A stretch of 64,000 nt of DNA from Streptomyces sp. NK08204 (GTDB lineage Bacteria; Actinomycetota; Actinomycetes; Streptomycetales; Streptomycetaceae), in NCBI RefSeq assembly GCF_020400585.1, contig NZ_JAINVF010000017.1, forward strand, positions 1 through 64,000, given 5' to 3'. The notes below the pieces were generated by a model. That model saw only the letters and a list, made by a program, of their open reading frames with translations, did not search any database and had not been told where the DNA came from. Shown piece by piece: positions 50,534-58,515 of the stretch. Numbering within the stretch: the first letter of the stretch is position 1; each line of letters opens with the position of its first letter. The position numbers and the translations under genes were made by a program.

Positions 50534-51302
50534 CACCGTGACACGACACGCTGAGGAGGTCATGGGGACCGTCTTCTCCTTCGACGTCCGCGGCGGGGAG
50601 CCCGGAGCGGTCAGCGCGGCCCTGCGGGAGGCGGTAGCCGGACTGCACCGGGCGGACGCCGTCTTCAGCACGTACCGCGACGACAGCGACCTGTCGCGGC
50701 TGGCGCGCGGCGAGCGGACCGTTGCCCGGTGCGCTCCCGAGCTGGCCGAGGTGCTGCAGCTGGCGGCCGAGGCGGAGCGGCTGAGCGACGGCTGGTTCAG
50801 CACCCGGTACCGGGGCTCCCTGGACCTCACCGGGATCGTCAAGGGCTGGGCGGCCGAGCGGGCGGCACGGCTGCTGGCGGCGGTGGACGGCGTGGCCGGG
50901 GTCAGCGTGAACGGCGGCGGTGACGTCCAGCTCCTCGGCATGCCGGAGCCGGGCCGGCCATGGCGGGTCGGCGTGTCGGACCCGCTGCGCCCCGGCGCCC
51001 TGGCGGCGGTGATCTCGACGGCCGGAGCGCCGGAACTGGCCGTCGCGACCTCCGGTACCGCGGAGCGCGGCGCCCACATCGTGGACCCGCACACCGGCAG
51101 GCCGGCGGTGACCGACCTGCTGGCGGTGACGGTGGTGGGCCCTCGTCTGACCTGGGTGGACTGCTGGGCGACGGCGGCGTTCGCGATGGGTTCGCGGGCG
51201 GGGCTGGCATGGCTGGAGTCGCTTGCGGACATCGAGGCGCTGCTCGTCACCGCGGGTGACGAGGTCCGCTGCACCGGGGGGCTGGCGGCCCGGCTGGGCT
51301 GA
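50526..51302 (+). CDS. apbE: FAD:protein FMN transferase
   Basis: 258 aa. ApbE motifs: VMGTVFSFDV at the start, FSTYRDDSDLSRL, LDLTGIVKGWAAERAARLL, VSVNGGGDVQLLG, ATSGTAERGAHIVDPHTGRP and WVDCWATAAFAMG. It transfers FMN from FAD to a Thr in the partner protein's SGAT site. No export signal is visible, unlike many ApbE proteins, so the modification may occur before export (inference). The start is a GTG at 50526 that overlaps the decayed FMN-binding gene. Confidence 0.93.
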   Translation: MADTVTRHAEEVMGTVFSFDVRGGEPGAVSAALREAVAGLHRADAVFSTYRDDSDLSRLARGERTVARCAPELAEVLQLAAEAERLSDGWFSTRYRGSLDLTGIVKGWAAERAARLLAAVDGVAGVSVNGGGDVQLLGMPEPGRPWRVGVSDPLRPGALAAVISTAGAPELAVATSGTAERGAHIVDPHTGRPAVTDLLAVTVVGPRLTWVDCWATAAFAMGSRAGLAWLESLADIEALLVTAGDEVRCTGGLAARLG

Positions 51303-51385
51303 GGCCGGATTTTTTGCCCCGAAGCGCCATCCGGCTTGCGCCCTGAGACGTATCCCAGGGGAAGCAAGTTCCAGGAGGCACGCAC

Positions 51386-51562
51386 ATGGCCATCTTCAGC
51401 AAGCTCCTGCCCGCCGATCGCCGTGACGACGGGAGGGACTCCTCGCGCTTCGACAGCACGCGGCGCGGGTCCCGGCACGACCACGGCCACCGGCATGACC
51501 ACTTCAGCCACCACGACCACGGGCACCGTCACGGTTCCCGCCACGGCGGCTACGGCTACTGA
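51386..51562 (+). CDS. Small His-rich peptide upstream of an ABC exporter (58 aa)
   Basis: 58 aa. It begins MAIFSKLLPADRRDDGRDSS, and the second half is dominated by His, Asp, Gly and Arg (RHDHGHRHDHFSHHDHGHRH), ending GGYGY. A perfect AGGAGG lies seven bases before the ATG. Twelve of 58 residues are His. It is followed after 72 bp by an ABC exporter and a divergent kinase on the same strand. It may be a metal-binding protein or a precursor of an exported, possibly modified peptide; the sequence alone cannot decide. Confidence 0.7.
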   Translation: MAIFSKLLPADRRDDGRDSSRFDSTRRGSRHDHGHRHDHFSHHDHGHRHGSRHGGYGY

Positions 51563-51634
51563 TCCCATGGAGGGCTGGGCGGACCGGAGACCGCAAGGTC
51601 CGGTCCGCTTCGCCGGTACTGAGGAACGCATGTC

Positions 51635-53470
51635 ATGGTCCGGGTGCTTCGACGCCTGCTGGCGGTGAGCGACGTATCCGACGCCGTCGTCGGCGCCGCG
51701 CCCGCGGTGCCCCTGCGCCAGGTGTTCCGACGGTTCTGGCCCTACACCCGCGGAGGCCGGCGCTGGCTCGTGCCCATCGCCGTGTTCAGCCTGCTCGGCC
51801 CGGCTGTCGACGCGGCGGAGATCTGGCTGTTCAAGATCGTGGTGGACGACGTGCTCGTCCCCCGGGATCTGAGACCGTTCCTGTGGATCACGCCGGTCTA
51901 TCTCGGGCTCGTCGTCTGCTCCGGAATCCTGGGCTTCGCCGACGACGTGACGTCCACGTGGGTCGGCGAGCGCTTCCTGCTGTCGCTGCGGTCCGATGTG
52001 TTCCGGCACGTCCAGGGGCTGTCGCTCGGCTTCTTCGAGCGGCGGCGGCTCGGGGACGTGCTGTCGCGCGTCACGGGTGATGTCGACGCGGTCGAGACGT
52101 TCCTGCTCTCGGGCGTGGCGGACGCTCTGTACTACGTGGTCCGCCTGGGCGTCTTCCTCGGTCTGCTGTTCTACCTGCGGTGGGACCTGACCCTGCTCGC
52201 CCTGGTCATCGTGCCGCTGTTCTGGGGCGCCGCCCGGCACTTCTCGCGGCTGGTCAAGCAGGCGGCGCGGGAGCGCAGGCGGCGCAGCGGCTCGATCAGC
52301 GCGGTCGCCGAGGAGTCGCTGGGCAACGTCGCGCTGGTGCAGGCGTACAACCGGCAGCAGTGGGAGGAGCGGCGGTTCGAGCGGGAGAGCGTCGGCAGGT
52401 TCCAGGCGGTGATGGCCTCGGCACGGATCCGGGCCGTCTACGGACCCGTCGTCGAGCTCATCGAGGTGTCCGGCGGTCTGGCGGTGATGGCCCTCGGCAC
52501 CTGGAAACTGGCCCAGGGGCAGCTGACGCTGGGCGGACTGCTGGTGTTCCTGGCGATGATCGGCAGGCTCTACGGCCCGGTCCGGGGCCTGTCGCGTCTG
52601 GGCACCTCCTTCTATGCGGCGTCCGCCTCGGCCGAACGGATCATCGAACTGCTGGACCAGCGCCCGCAGGTGGTCGAGGCGCCGGGTGCCCGCAGGGCGG
52701 GCCGGGCGCGGGGTGCCGTGGAGTTCGACGGTGTCTGGTTCCGCTATCCCGGCACCGCGAGCTGGGCGCTGTCCGACGTGTCCTTCCGTGTGGCGCCCGG
52801 GCAGACGCTGGCGCTGGTCGGGGCCAGCGGGGCCGGCAAGTCGACGGTCGCGAAGCTCCAGCTGCGCTTCTACGACCCCGACCGGGGGGCGGTCCGCCTC
52901 GACGGGACGGACCTGCGCGAGCTGCGGCTCGCGGACGTACGGGAGAGCGTCGCGGTGGTCCTGCAGGAGACGCTCGTCTTCCACGGCACCGTGCGGGACA
53001 ACATCGCCTACGGCCGGCCTGACGCCACGGAGGCGGACATCGTCGCGGCGGCGCGCGCCGCCGACGCGCACGAGTTCATCGAGCGGTTCCCCGAGGGCTA
53101 CGACACGATGGTCGGCCAGCGCGGCAGGACCCTCTCCGGCGGGCAGTGCCAGCGCCTGGCGATCGCCCGCGCCATGATCAGGGACGCACCCGTGCTCCTC
53201 CTCGACGAGCCGACCACCGGGCTCGACGCCGGCACGGGCCGGCGGATCATGGGTCCGCTGCGCCGGCTCATGGCCGGCCGGACGACCGTCGTCATCTCCC
53301 ACAACCTGCTGACCGTCCGGGACGCCACGCGCATCGTGGTGCTCGACCACGGCCGGGTCGTGGAGCAGGGCACCCCCGAGGAGCTGGTCGAGCGTGACGG
53401 GCCGTACGCCCGGCTGCACCGGCTGAACGCCATGGGCGGCCACCCGGGCCTGGGGACGGTGCCGTCATGA
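51635..53470 (+). CDS. ABC exporter, fused membrane and ATPase domains
   Basis: 611 aa half-transporter. Six transmembrane segments occur in residues about 40-320 (WLVPIAVFSLLGPAVD, FLWITPVYLGLVVCSGILGF, LYYVVRLGVFLGLLFYL). The ATPase has Walker A GASGAGKST (about 395-403), Q-loop VVLQET, signature LSGGQCQRLAIARA (Cys in place of the usual Arg), Walker B VLLLDEPTTGLD and H-loop VISHNL. It dimerises and exports a substrate. ATG 51635 with GAGGAAC upstream; a 4-bp ATGA overlap couples it to the following kinase gene. Confidence 0.92.
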   Translation: MVRVLRRLLAVSDVSDAVVGAAPAVPLRQVFRRFWPYTRGGRRWLVPIAVFSLLGPAVDAAEIWLFKIVVDDVLVPRDLRPFLWITPVYLGLVVCSGILGFADDVTSTWVGERFLLSLRSDVFRHVQGLSLGFFERRRLGDVLSRVTGDVDAVETFLLSGVADALYYVVRLGVFLGLLFYLRWDLTLLALVIVPLFWGAARHFSRLVKQAARERRRRSGSISAVAEESLGNVALVQAYNRQQWEERRFERESVGRFQAVMASARIRAVYGPVVELIEVSGGLAVMALGTWKLAQGQLTLGGLLVFLAMIGRLYGPVRGLSRLGTSFYAASASAERIIELLDQRPQVVEAPGARRAGRARGAVEFDGVWFRYPGTASWALSDVSFRVAPGQTLALVGASGAGKSTVAKLQLRFYDPDRGAVRLDGTDLRELRLADVRESVAVVLQETLVFHGTVRDNIAYGRPDATEADIVAAARAADAHEFIERFPEGYDTMVGQRGRTLSGGQCQRLAIARAMIRDAPVLLLDEPTTGLDAGTGRRIMGPLRRLMAGRTTVVISHNLLTVRDATRIVVLDHGRVVEQGTPEELVERDGPYARLHRLNAMGGHPGLGTVPS

Positions 53471-54372
53471 GCGTCTGCCCGGTCGCGGCGGCCCCCCTCG
53501 CCCCGGGCACGCGCCCGGTCCCCGGCTACGAGGTCCTGGCACACCTGACGCGCACCGGCTGGCTGGACGTCTACGACGCCTGGAGCGAGGAGCGGGACTG
53601 CCGCTGTGTGCTCAAGGCGGTGCGTACGGACCGCCGCGGCGAGGAGCATCTGGGCGAGCGGCTGCTGCGGGAGGGCCGGTGGCTGCGGGAGTTCACGCAT
53701 CCGCACCTGGTCCGCGCCTACGACATCGTCGCCTCGCCCGAGCCGCTCGTCGTCCTGGAGACACTGACCGGTGAGACGTTGTCCCATCTGGTGCACCGGC
53801 TGCGGCGCCGGCCGGCCGCCACGGACGTGGCGCTGCTCGGGGTGCAGTTGTGTTCGGCGGTCCACTACCTGCACGGCCGGGGGCTGCTGCACCTGGACCT
53901 CAAGCCGTCCAACGTGGTGGTGGACTGCGGTCATGCGAAGGTCCTGGACCTGAGCGTCGCCCGGCCACCGGGGCCCGCGCCCGCGGGGGTGGGCACCCTC
54001 TGCTACCTCGCTCCGGAGCAGGCCCGCGGTGGGCCGCTCACGGCCGCCGCCGACGTGTGGGGCATCGGCATCACGTTGTACGAGTTCGCCTGTGGGGACG
54101 TGCCGTTCGACTGCGGTGGGACCGCGGAGGAAGCGGACCGGGCGGAGGACACCCGCGACCCGGGCAGCGGCGGCCGGGACGACGACTGGTATCCGCAGCT
54201 GGAGCAGAGCGCCCCGCCGATCGCCTCCCGGCGGCGCCTGCCACCCGCGCTCGCCGCCGCCGTCGACAGCTGTCTGCGGGCCGACGTGTCGTCCCGGCCC
54301 ACGGTCGCCGGACTGGCCGCCGCCCTCACCGCGGCCGTGCCCGGGGGGAACCGCCCCGTCACGCCCCGTTGA
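53467..54372 (+). CDS. Divergent Ser/Thr protein kinase
   Basis: 301 aa, cytoplasmic. The kinase fold is recognisable (LKAVR with Lys50, LREFTHPHLVRAYDIV, LHLDLKPSNVVV, YLAPEQARGG, ADVWGIGITLYEFACG). The glycine loop is lost (LTRTGWLDVYDA), HRD is HLD, and DFG is DLS (Asp161 kept). Core catalytic residues Lys50, Asp144, Asn149 and Asp161 remain, so activity is possible but ATP binding may be weak. It lacks a transmembrane segment. Coupled to the ABC exporter by ATGA, it may control the exporter or modify its peptide cargo. Confidence 0.85.
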   Translation: MSVCPVAAAPLAPGTRPVPGYEVLAHLTRTGWLDVYDAWSEERDCRCVLKAVRTDRRGEEHLGERLLREGRWLREFTHPHLVRAYDIVASPEPLVVLETLTGETLSHLVHRLRRRPAATDVALLGVQLCSAVHYLHGRGLLHLDLKPSNVVVDCGHAKVLDLSVARPPGPAPAGVGTLCYLAPEQARGGPLTAAADVWGIGITLYEFACGDVPFDCGGTAEEADRAEDTRDPGSGGRDDDWYPQLEQSAPPIASRRRLPPALAAAVDSCLRADVSSRPTVAGLAAALTAAVPGGNRPVTPR

Positions 54373-54394
54373 GCCCGCTGCGGGTGCGGTGCTG

Positions 54395-55162
54395 CTACTC
54401 CGGGGTCTCGACGCGGCCCGTCTGCAGATGGGCGGTGGCAAGGACGGTGCCGCCGGGGGAGGTCAGGCGGGCGCCGGAGACCGACGCGGGGTCGACGTGG
54501 GCTGACACGCCCCAGTCGCCGTGTCCGTTGCGCAGGGCGAAGGCACCGACGCGCAGGCTCTTGCCGTCGGAGCGCTCCAGGAAGCAGGTGACCTTGCCGT
54601 CGTACGAGCCGGCGGGGCCGGTGAGAGCGACGGACATGAAGATCCAGCCGGGGGCACCCGGGCGGGCGTAGACCTCGCCCACGGGCTGCCCGCGGTTCCC
54701 GGCCGCCATCATGTCGCCGACCAGCATCGGCTCGGTCTCGACGGCGGGCGGGCGCGAGGCCGTCACCTCCTGGACGGCCGTGCCGATGCCCCAGCCGGCG
54801 AACCCGCAGGCGACGGCGAGCGCGGCCACCGCCGAGGCGATCCGCAGCCGGGTCCGGCGGACGCGAGCGCGCAGCCCCGGGTAGGCACGTCCGGACGGCC
54901 GGGCGTGCGTGCGGCCCTCGTGCACGGCGTCCTGGGTCAGCACGCGCGCCACGCGGGCCTCGAAGCCGAGCGGCGGCTCGCAGTCCGGCAGCAGGCCGAT
55001 CAGCCGGTCACCGACGAGGGTCAGCTGCCGGACGTACTGCCGGCAGTCCGCGCACCGGTCCAGATGGGCGACGGCCCCGGCCCGCTCGCGGCCGGGCAGC
55101 ACGCCCAGCGCCAGCTCGGCGCCGATCTCCCGCAGCTTCTCGCAGTTCACGTCACTGGACAT
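54395..55162 (-). CDS. Zinc-binding anti-sigma factor, RskA-like, membrane-anchored
   Basis: 255 aa. The N-terminal ZAS zinc motif has His33, Cys37 and Cys40 (HLDRCADC). A single transmembrane helix follows (about 112-130, IASAVAALAVACGFAGWGIG). An RskA-type extracytoplasmic domain then contains GWIFMSVALTGPAGSYDG and GGTVLATAHLQTG. Its start overlaps the end of the upstream ECF sigma gene by 11 bp. It should hold the sigma factor at the membrane until a signal releases it. Confidence 0.9.
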   Translation of the reverse strand: MSSDVNCEKLREIGAELALGVLPGRERAGAVAHLDRCADCRQYVRQLTLVGDRLIGLLPDCEPPLGFEARVARVLTQDAVHEGRTHARPSGRAYPGLRARVRRTRLRIASAVAALAVACGFAGWGIGTAVQEVTASRPPAVETEPMLVGDMMAAGNRGQPVGEVYARPGAPGWIFMSVALTGPAGSYDGKVTCFLERSDGKSLRVGAFALRNGHGDWGVSAHVDPASVSGARLTSPGGTVLATAHLQTGRVETPE

Positions 55163-55796
55163 GGTCGCCTCGCTCCGGAGACCCGAGTGTGCTCCGCAGT
55201 TTCGCCATCGCTGCCCGGATCCGCGTCTTGGCGGTGCCCAGCGGGATGCCTTCCGCGTCGGCGATCTGCTGTCCCGTCATTCCGTAGACGCCCGCCATCA
55301 CCAGGGCACGTGCCTGTTCCCGCGGCAGGCGCGCCACAGCGGCCCGCAGCTGGGACGATGCCTCGTCGGCCAGTGCCCACCGCTCGGGGGTCTCGGTGAC
55401 GACACCCACCAGTGCGTCGAGGTCCTCGGGTGCCACGGGCTCCGTCCGCCGTGCGCGGACGGCGTCGATGGCGAGGTTGTGCGCGATGGTCGTCAGCCAC
55501 GTCGTCACCGAACCACGGCGCGAGTCGTATATCTGCGCGTGACGCCACGCACGCTCGAACGTCTGCTGGGCGATGTCCTCGGCGAGCTGCGGGTCCTGGG
55601 TGACGGCCATGGCCACGCCGAAGACCCGGTGCTGGAACCTCCGTACGAAGGTGACGGCGAGTTCCGGATCACCGGTACCCAGCCCGGACAGCAGAGCCTC
55701 GTCCGGGAGGCGGCCCACGGGGAACCGGAAACCCGACACACCTCTGTATACGACCGACCGCCACCGAGGGATTGCCCCCCGGCCGCGGAAGATCAC
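55152..55796 (-). CDS. ECF-type RNA polymerase sigma factor
   Basis: Up to 214 aa. Region 2: AVTFVRRFQHRVFGVAMAVT, LAEDIAQQTFERAWRHAQ and TWLTTIAHNLAIDAVRARR. Region 4: LPREQARALVMAGVYGMTGQ, QIADAEGIPLGTAKTRIRAA. Likely SigK-like, paired with the RskA-type anti-sigma gene downstream. The start is uncertain; the GTG at 55718 is an alternative that removes an atypical basic N-terminal extension. Its regulon is not evident, but the pair sits next to the reductase/exporter block. Confidence 0.9.
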   Translation of the reverse strand: MIFRGRGAIPRWRSVVYRGVSGFRFPVGRLPDEALLSGLGTGDPELAVTFVRRFQHRVFGVAMAVTQDPQLAEDIAQQTFERAWRHAQIYDSRRGSVTTWLTTIAHNLAIDAVRARRTEPVAPEDLDALVGVVTETPERWALADEASSQLRAAVARLPREQARALVMAGVYGMTGQQIADAEGIPLGTAKTRIRAAMAKLRSTLGSPERGDHVQ

Positions 55797-55836
55797 ACAT
55801 CCATTCTCTGTCGTCGGGGCGGCCCCCGCACGGGCG

Positions 55837-56373
55837 TCAGTGACCGTTCTGCGCCAGCCGCAGCAGATGGTCCGCCAGCGCCTGCCCCCCGCTCGGATCC
55901 CGGCTGATCAACAGCAACGTGTCGTCACCGGCGATCGTCCCCAGGATGTCGTGCAGCTCGGCCTGGTCGATGGCCGAGGCCAGGAACTGCGCGGCTCCCG
56001 GAGGGGTGCGCAGGACCACCAGGTTGGCCGAGGCCTCCGCGGAGATGAGCAGTTCCTGCGACAGCCGCCGCATCCGCTCCTCCTTCGCCGACTCCCCCAG
56101 CGGCGCGCGCGGCGTACGGAAACCGCCCTCGCTCGGCACCGCGTAGATGAGTTCGCCGTCGGTGTTGCGGATCTTCACCGCGTTCAGCTCGTCGAGGTCC
56201 CGGGAGAGCGTCGCCTGGGTGACGCTCAGCCCGTCGTCGGCGAGCAGCTTCGCCAGCTGGCTCTGCGAGCGCACCGGCTGCCGGTTGAGGATGTCCACGA
56301 TCCGTCGGTGCCGTGCGGGGCGGGTCTGCGGCACCGCGGGCCCCGCCTGCTCGTGGTCCTGCGACTGGCTCAT
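55837..56373 (-). CDS. argR: Arginine repressor
   Basis: 178 aa. N-terminal winged-helix DNA-binding domain (RHRRIVDILNRQPVRSQSQ, LAKLLADDGLSVTQATLSRD) and C-terminal arginine-binding oligomerisation domain (FLASAIDQAELHDILGTIAG, DDTLLLISRD). It represses arg genes when arginine is present; ARG boxes occur before argC and argG in this window. I chose the ATG at 56373, 7 bp after the argD stop, over 56406, which would overlap argD. Last gene of argCJBDR. Confidence 0.95.
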   Translation of the reverse strand: MSQSQDHEQAGPAVPQTRPARHRRIVDILNRQPVRSQSQLAKLLADDGLSVTQATLSRDLDELNAVKIRNTDGELIYAVPSEGGFRTPRAPLGESAKEERMRRLSQELLISAEASANLVVLRTPPGAAQFLASAIDQAELHDILGTIAGDDTLLLISRDPSGGQALADHLLRLAQNGH

Positions 56374-56380
56374 CGTCGTC

Positions 56381-57586
56381 TCATTCTCCGGATCGTCCGT
56401 CCCCATCCACTGGGTTCGCTGCCTCGAGGATGCCGGGCAGTGCCTGGAGGAAGGCGCCTGCCTCGTCGTCGGCCAGGTTCAGCGGCGGCATGAGCCGCAC
56501 GACGTCGGGAGCGGGCGCGTTCACCAGGAACCCGGCCTCCTGGGCCGCCTGCTGCACCTGCGATGCGTGCGGCCCGGTGAGCACGATACCCAGCAGCAGA
56601 CCGGCACCCCGGACGTGGTCGATCAACGGGTGGCCCAGCGCCTCGATGCCGTCCCGCAACGCCGCGCTCTGCCGCTTGACGTTCTCCAGCAACGCCTCGT
56701 TCGCGATCGTGTCGAGGACGGCGAGTCCGGCCGCGCAGGCGACGGGGTTGCCGCCGAAGGTCGTGCCGTGCTGGCCGGGTTGGAGCAGCTCGGCGGCCCG
56801 GCCGAAGGCGACGGTGGCGCCGAGCGGCAGCCCGCCGCCGAGCCCCTTGGCGAGCGTGACGACGTCGGGCAGCACACCCTCGTGGGCCTGGTACTCGAAC
56901 CAGGTGCCGGTGCGGCCGATGCCGGTCTGCACCTCGTCCAGGACGAGGAGCGCGCCGGTGGCGGCGGTGATCGCGCGGGCCGCCTTCAGATAGCCGGCCG
57001 GGGGCACGACGACACCGTTCTCGCCCTGGATCGGCTCGATGACGACGAGGGCCGTCTCCTCGGTCACGGCGGCTGCCAGTGCCTGCGCGTCGCCGTACGG
57101 GACGTGGGTGACGTCGCCGGGCAGCGGCAGGAACGGCGCCTGTTTGCCGGGCTGGCCGGTCAGTGCGAGAGCGCCCATCGTGCGGCCGTGGAAGCCGCCG
57201 GTGGTCGCCACCATGTGCCGCCGCCCGGTCAGCCGGCCGATCTTGAAGGCGCCCTCGTTGGCCTCGGCGCCCGAGTTGCAGACGTAGACCCTGCCGTCCC
57301 GGCCGAAGAGCTGGAGCAGCCGCTCGGCGAGCGCGACGGGCGGCTCGGCGATGAAGAGGTTGGAGACATGGCCGAGGGAGGCGATCTGCCGGCTCACGGC
57401 CTCGACGACGGCCGGGTGGGCGTGGCCGAGCGCGTTGACCGCGATGCCGCCGACGAAGTCGAGGTACTGCTTGCCGTCGGCGTCCCAGAGCTTCGCGCCC
57501 TCACCCCTGACGAGGGGCAGCCGCGGGGTGCCGTAGTTGTTCATGAGCGCGCCCTGCCAGCGCGCGGTCAGCTCCTGGTTGCTCAC
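56381..57586 (-). CDS. argD: Acetylornithine aminotransferase
   Basis: 401 aa. Class III PLP aminotransferase with YLDFVGGIAVNALGHAHPAV, VCNSGAEANEGAFKIGR, ATTGGFHGRTMGAL, LVLDEVQTGIGRTG and the PLP-lysine motif LAKGLGGGLPLGA. It converts N-acetylglutamate semialdehyde to N-acetylornithine. GTG start overlapping the argB stop (GTGA). Confidence 0.97.
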   Translation of the reverse strand: MSNQELTARWQGALMNNYGTPRLPLVRGEGAKLWDADGKQYLDFVGGIAVNALGHAHPAVVEAVSRQIASLGHVSNLFIAEPPVALAERLLQLFGRDGRVYVCNSGAEANEGAFKIGRLTGRRHMVATTGGFHGRTMGALALTGQPGKQAPFLPLPGDVTHVPYGDAQALAAAVTEETALVVIEPIQGENGVVVPPAGYLKAARAITAATGALLVLDEVQTGIGRTGTWFEYQAHEGVLPDVVTLAKGLGGGLPLGATVAFGRAAELLQPGQHGTTFGGNPVACAAGLAVLDTIANEALLENVKRQSAALRDGIEALGHPLIDHVRGAGLLLGIVLTGPHASQVQQAAQEAGFLVNAPAPDVVRLMPPLNLADDEAGAFLQALPGILEAANPVDGDGRSGE

Positions 57587-58515
57587 GACTCCCCCTGCTC
57601 GTCCGTGATGTCGTCGGGCACGACCATGGTGCCGATGCCCTCGTCGGTGAAGATCTCCAGCAGGATCGAGTGCTGGACCCGGCCGTCGATGACGCGGGCG
57701 GTCGTCACGCCGTTGCGCACGGCGTGCAGACAGCCCTCCATCTTCGGCACCATCCCGGAGGACAGCTCCGGCAGCAGCTTTTCCAGCTGGGAAGCGGTGA
57801 GTCGGCTGATCACCTCGTCGGAGTCCGGCCAGTCCTCGTAGAGTCCCTCGACGTCGGTGAGGACCATGAGGGTTTCGGCGCCCAGTGCCGCAGCGAGTGC
57901 CGCAGCCGCCGTATCAGCATTGACGTTGTAGACCTGGCCCCTTGTGTCAGAGGCGTCCTGGGAACGGGCGATGGAGGAGACGACCGGGATCCGGCCGTCG
58001 GCGAGCAGGGCCTCGATGGCGCCCGTGTCGATCGAGGTGATCTCGCCGACCCGCCCAATGTCGACGGGTTCGCCGTCGATCTGGGGCCGGTGCCTGGTGG
58101 CGGTGATGGTGTGCGCGTCCTCGCCGGTGAGGCCTACCGCGAGCGGGCCGTGCTGGTTGAGCAGTCCGACCAGCTCGCGCTGCACCTGCCCGGCCAGCAC
58201 CATCCGTACGACGTCCATGGCGTCCTCGGTGGTGACCCTGAGCCCCGCCTTGAACTCGCTGACGATGCCGTACCGGTCGAGGGCGGCGCTGATCTGCGGG
58301 CCGCCGCCGTGCACGACGACCGGCTTGAGGCCGGCGTGCCGCAGGAAGACGACGTCCTGGGCGAAGGCGGCTTTCAGCTCCTCGTTCACCATGGCGTTGC
58401 CGCCGAACTTGATGACGACGACCTTGCCGTGGTGCCGGGTCAGCCAGGGCAGGGCCTCGATGAGGATCTGGGCCTTGGGCAGGGCGGTGTGCCTGCGCGT
58501 CGTTCCGTTGCTCAT
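57583..58515 (-). CDS. argB: Acetylglutamate kinase
   Basis: 310 aa. Amino-acid-kinase fold: VVVIKFGGNAMVNEELK, VVVHGGGPQISAALDRYG and YNVNADTAAAALAAALGAE. It phosphorylates N-acetylglutamate, usually under feedback control by arginine. ATG at 58515 overlaps the argJ stop (ATGA). Confidence 0.97.
   Translation of the reverse strand: MSNGTTRRHTALPKAQILIEALPWLTRHHGKVVVIKFGGNAMVNEELKAAFAQDVVFLRHAGLKPVVVHGGGPQISAALDRYGIVSEFKAGLRVTTEDAMDVVRMVLAGQVQRELVGLLNQHGPLAVGLTGEDAHTITATRHRPQIDGEPVDIGRVGEITSIDTGAIEALLADGRIPVVSSIARSQDASDTRGQVYNVNADTAAAALAAALGAETLMVLTDVEGLYEDWPDSDEVISRLTASQLEKLLPELSSGMVPKMEGCLHAVRNGVTTARVIDGRVQHSILLEIFTDEGIGTMVVPDDITDEQGES

Noticed and set aside
50294..53443. 1049-codon open frame on the minus strand
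   Set aside because: Antisense to apbE and the ABC exporter, both of which show full motifs; no RBS or recognisable protein.
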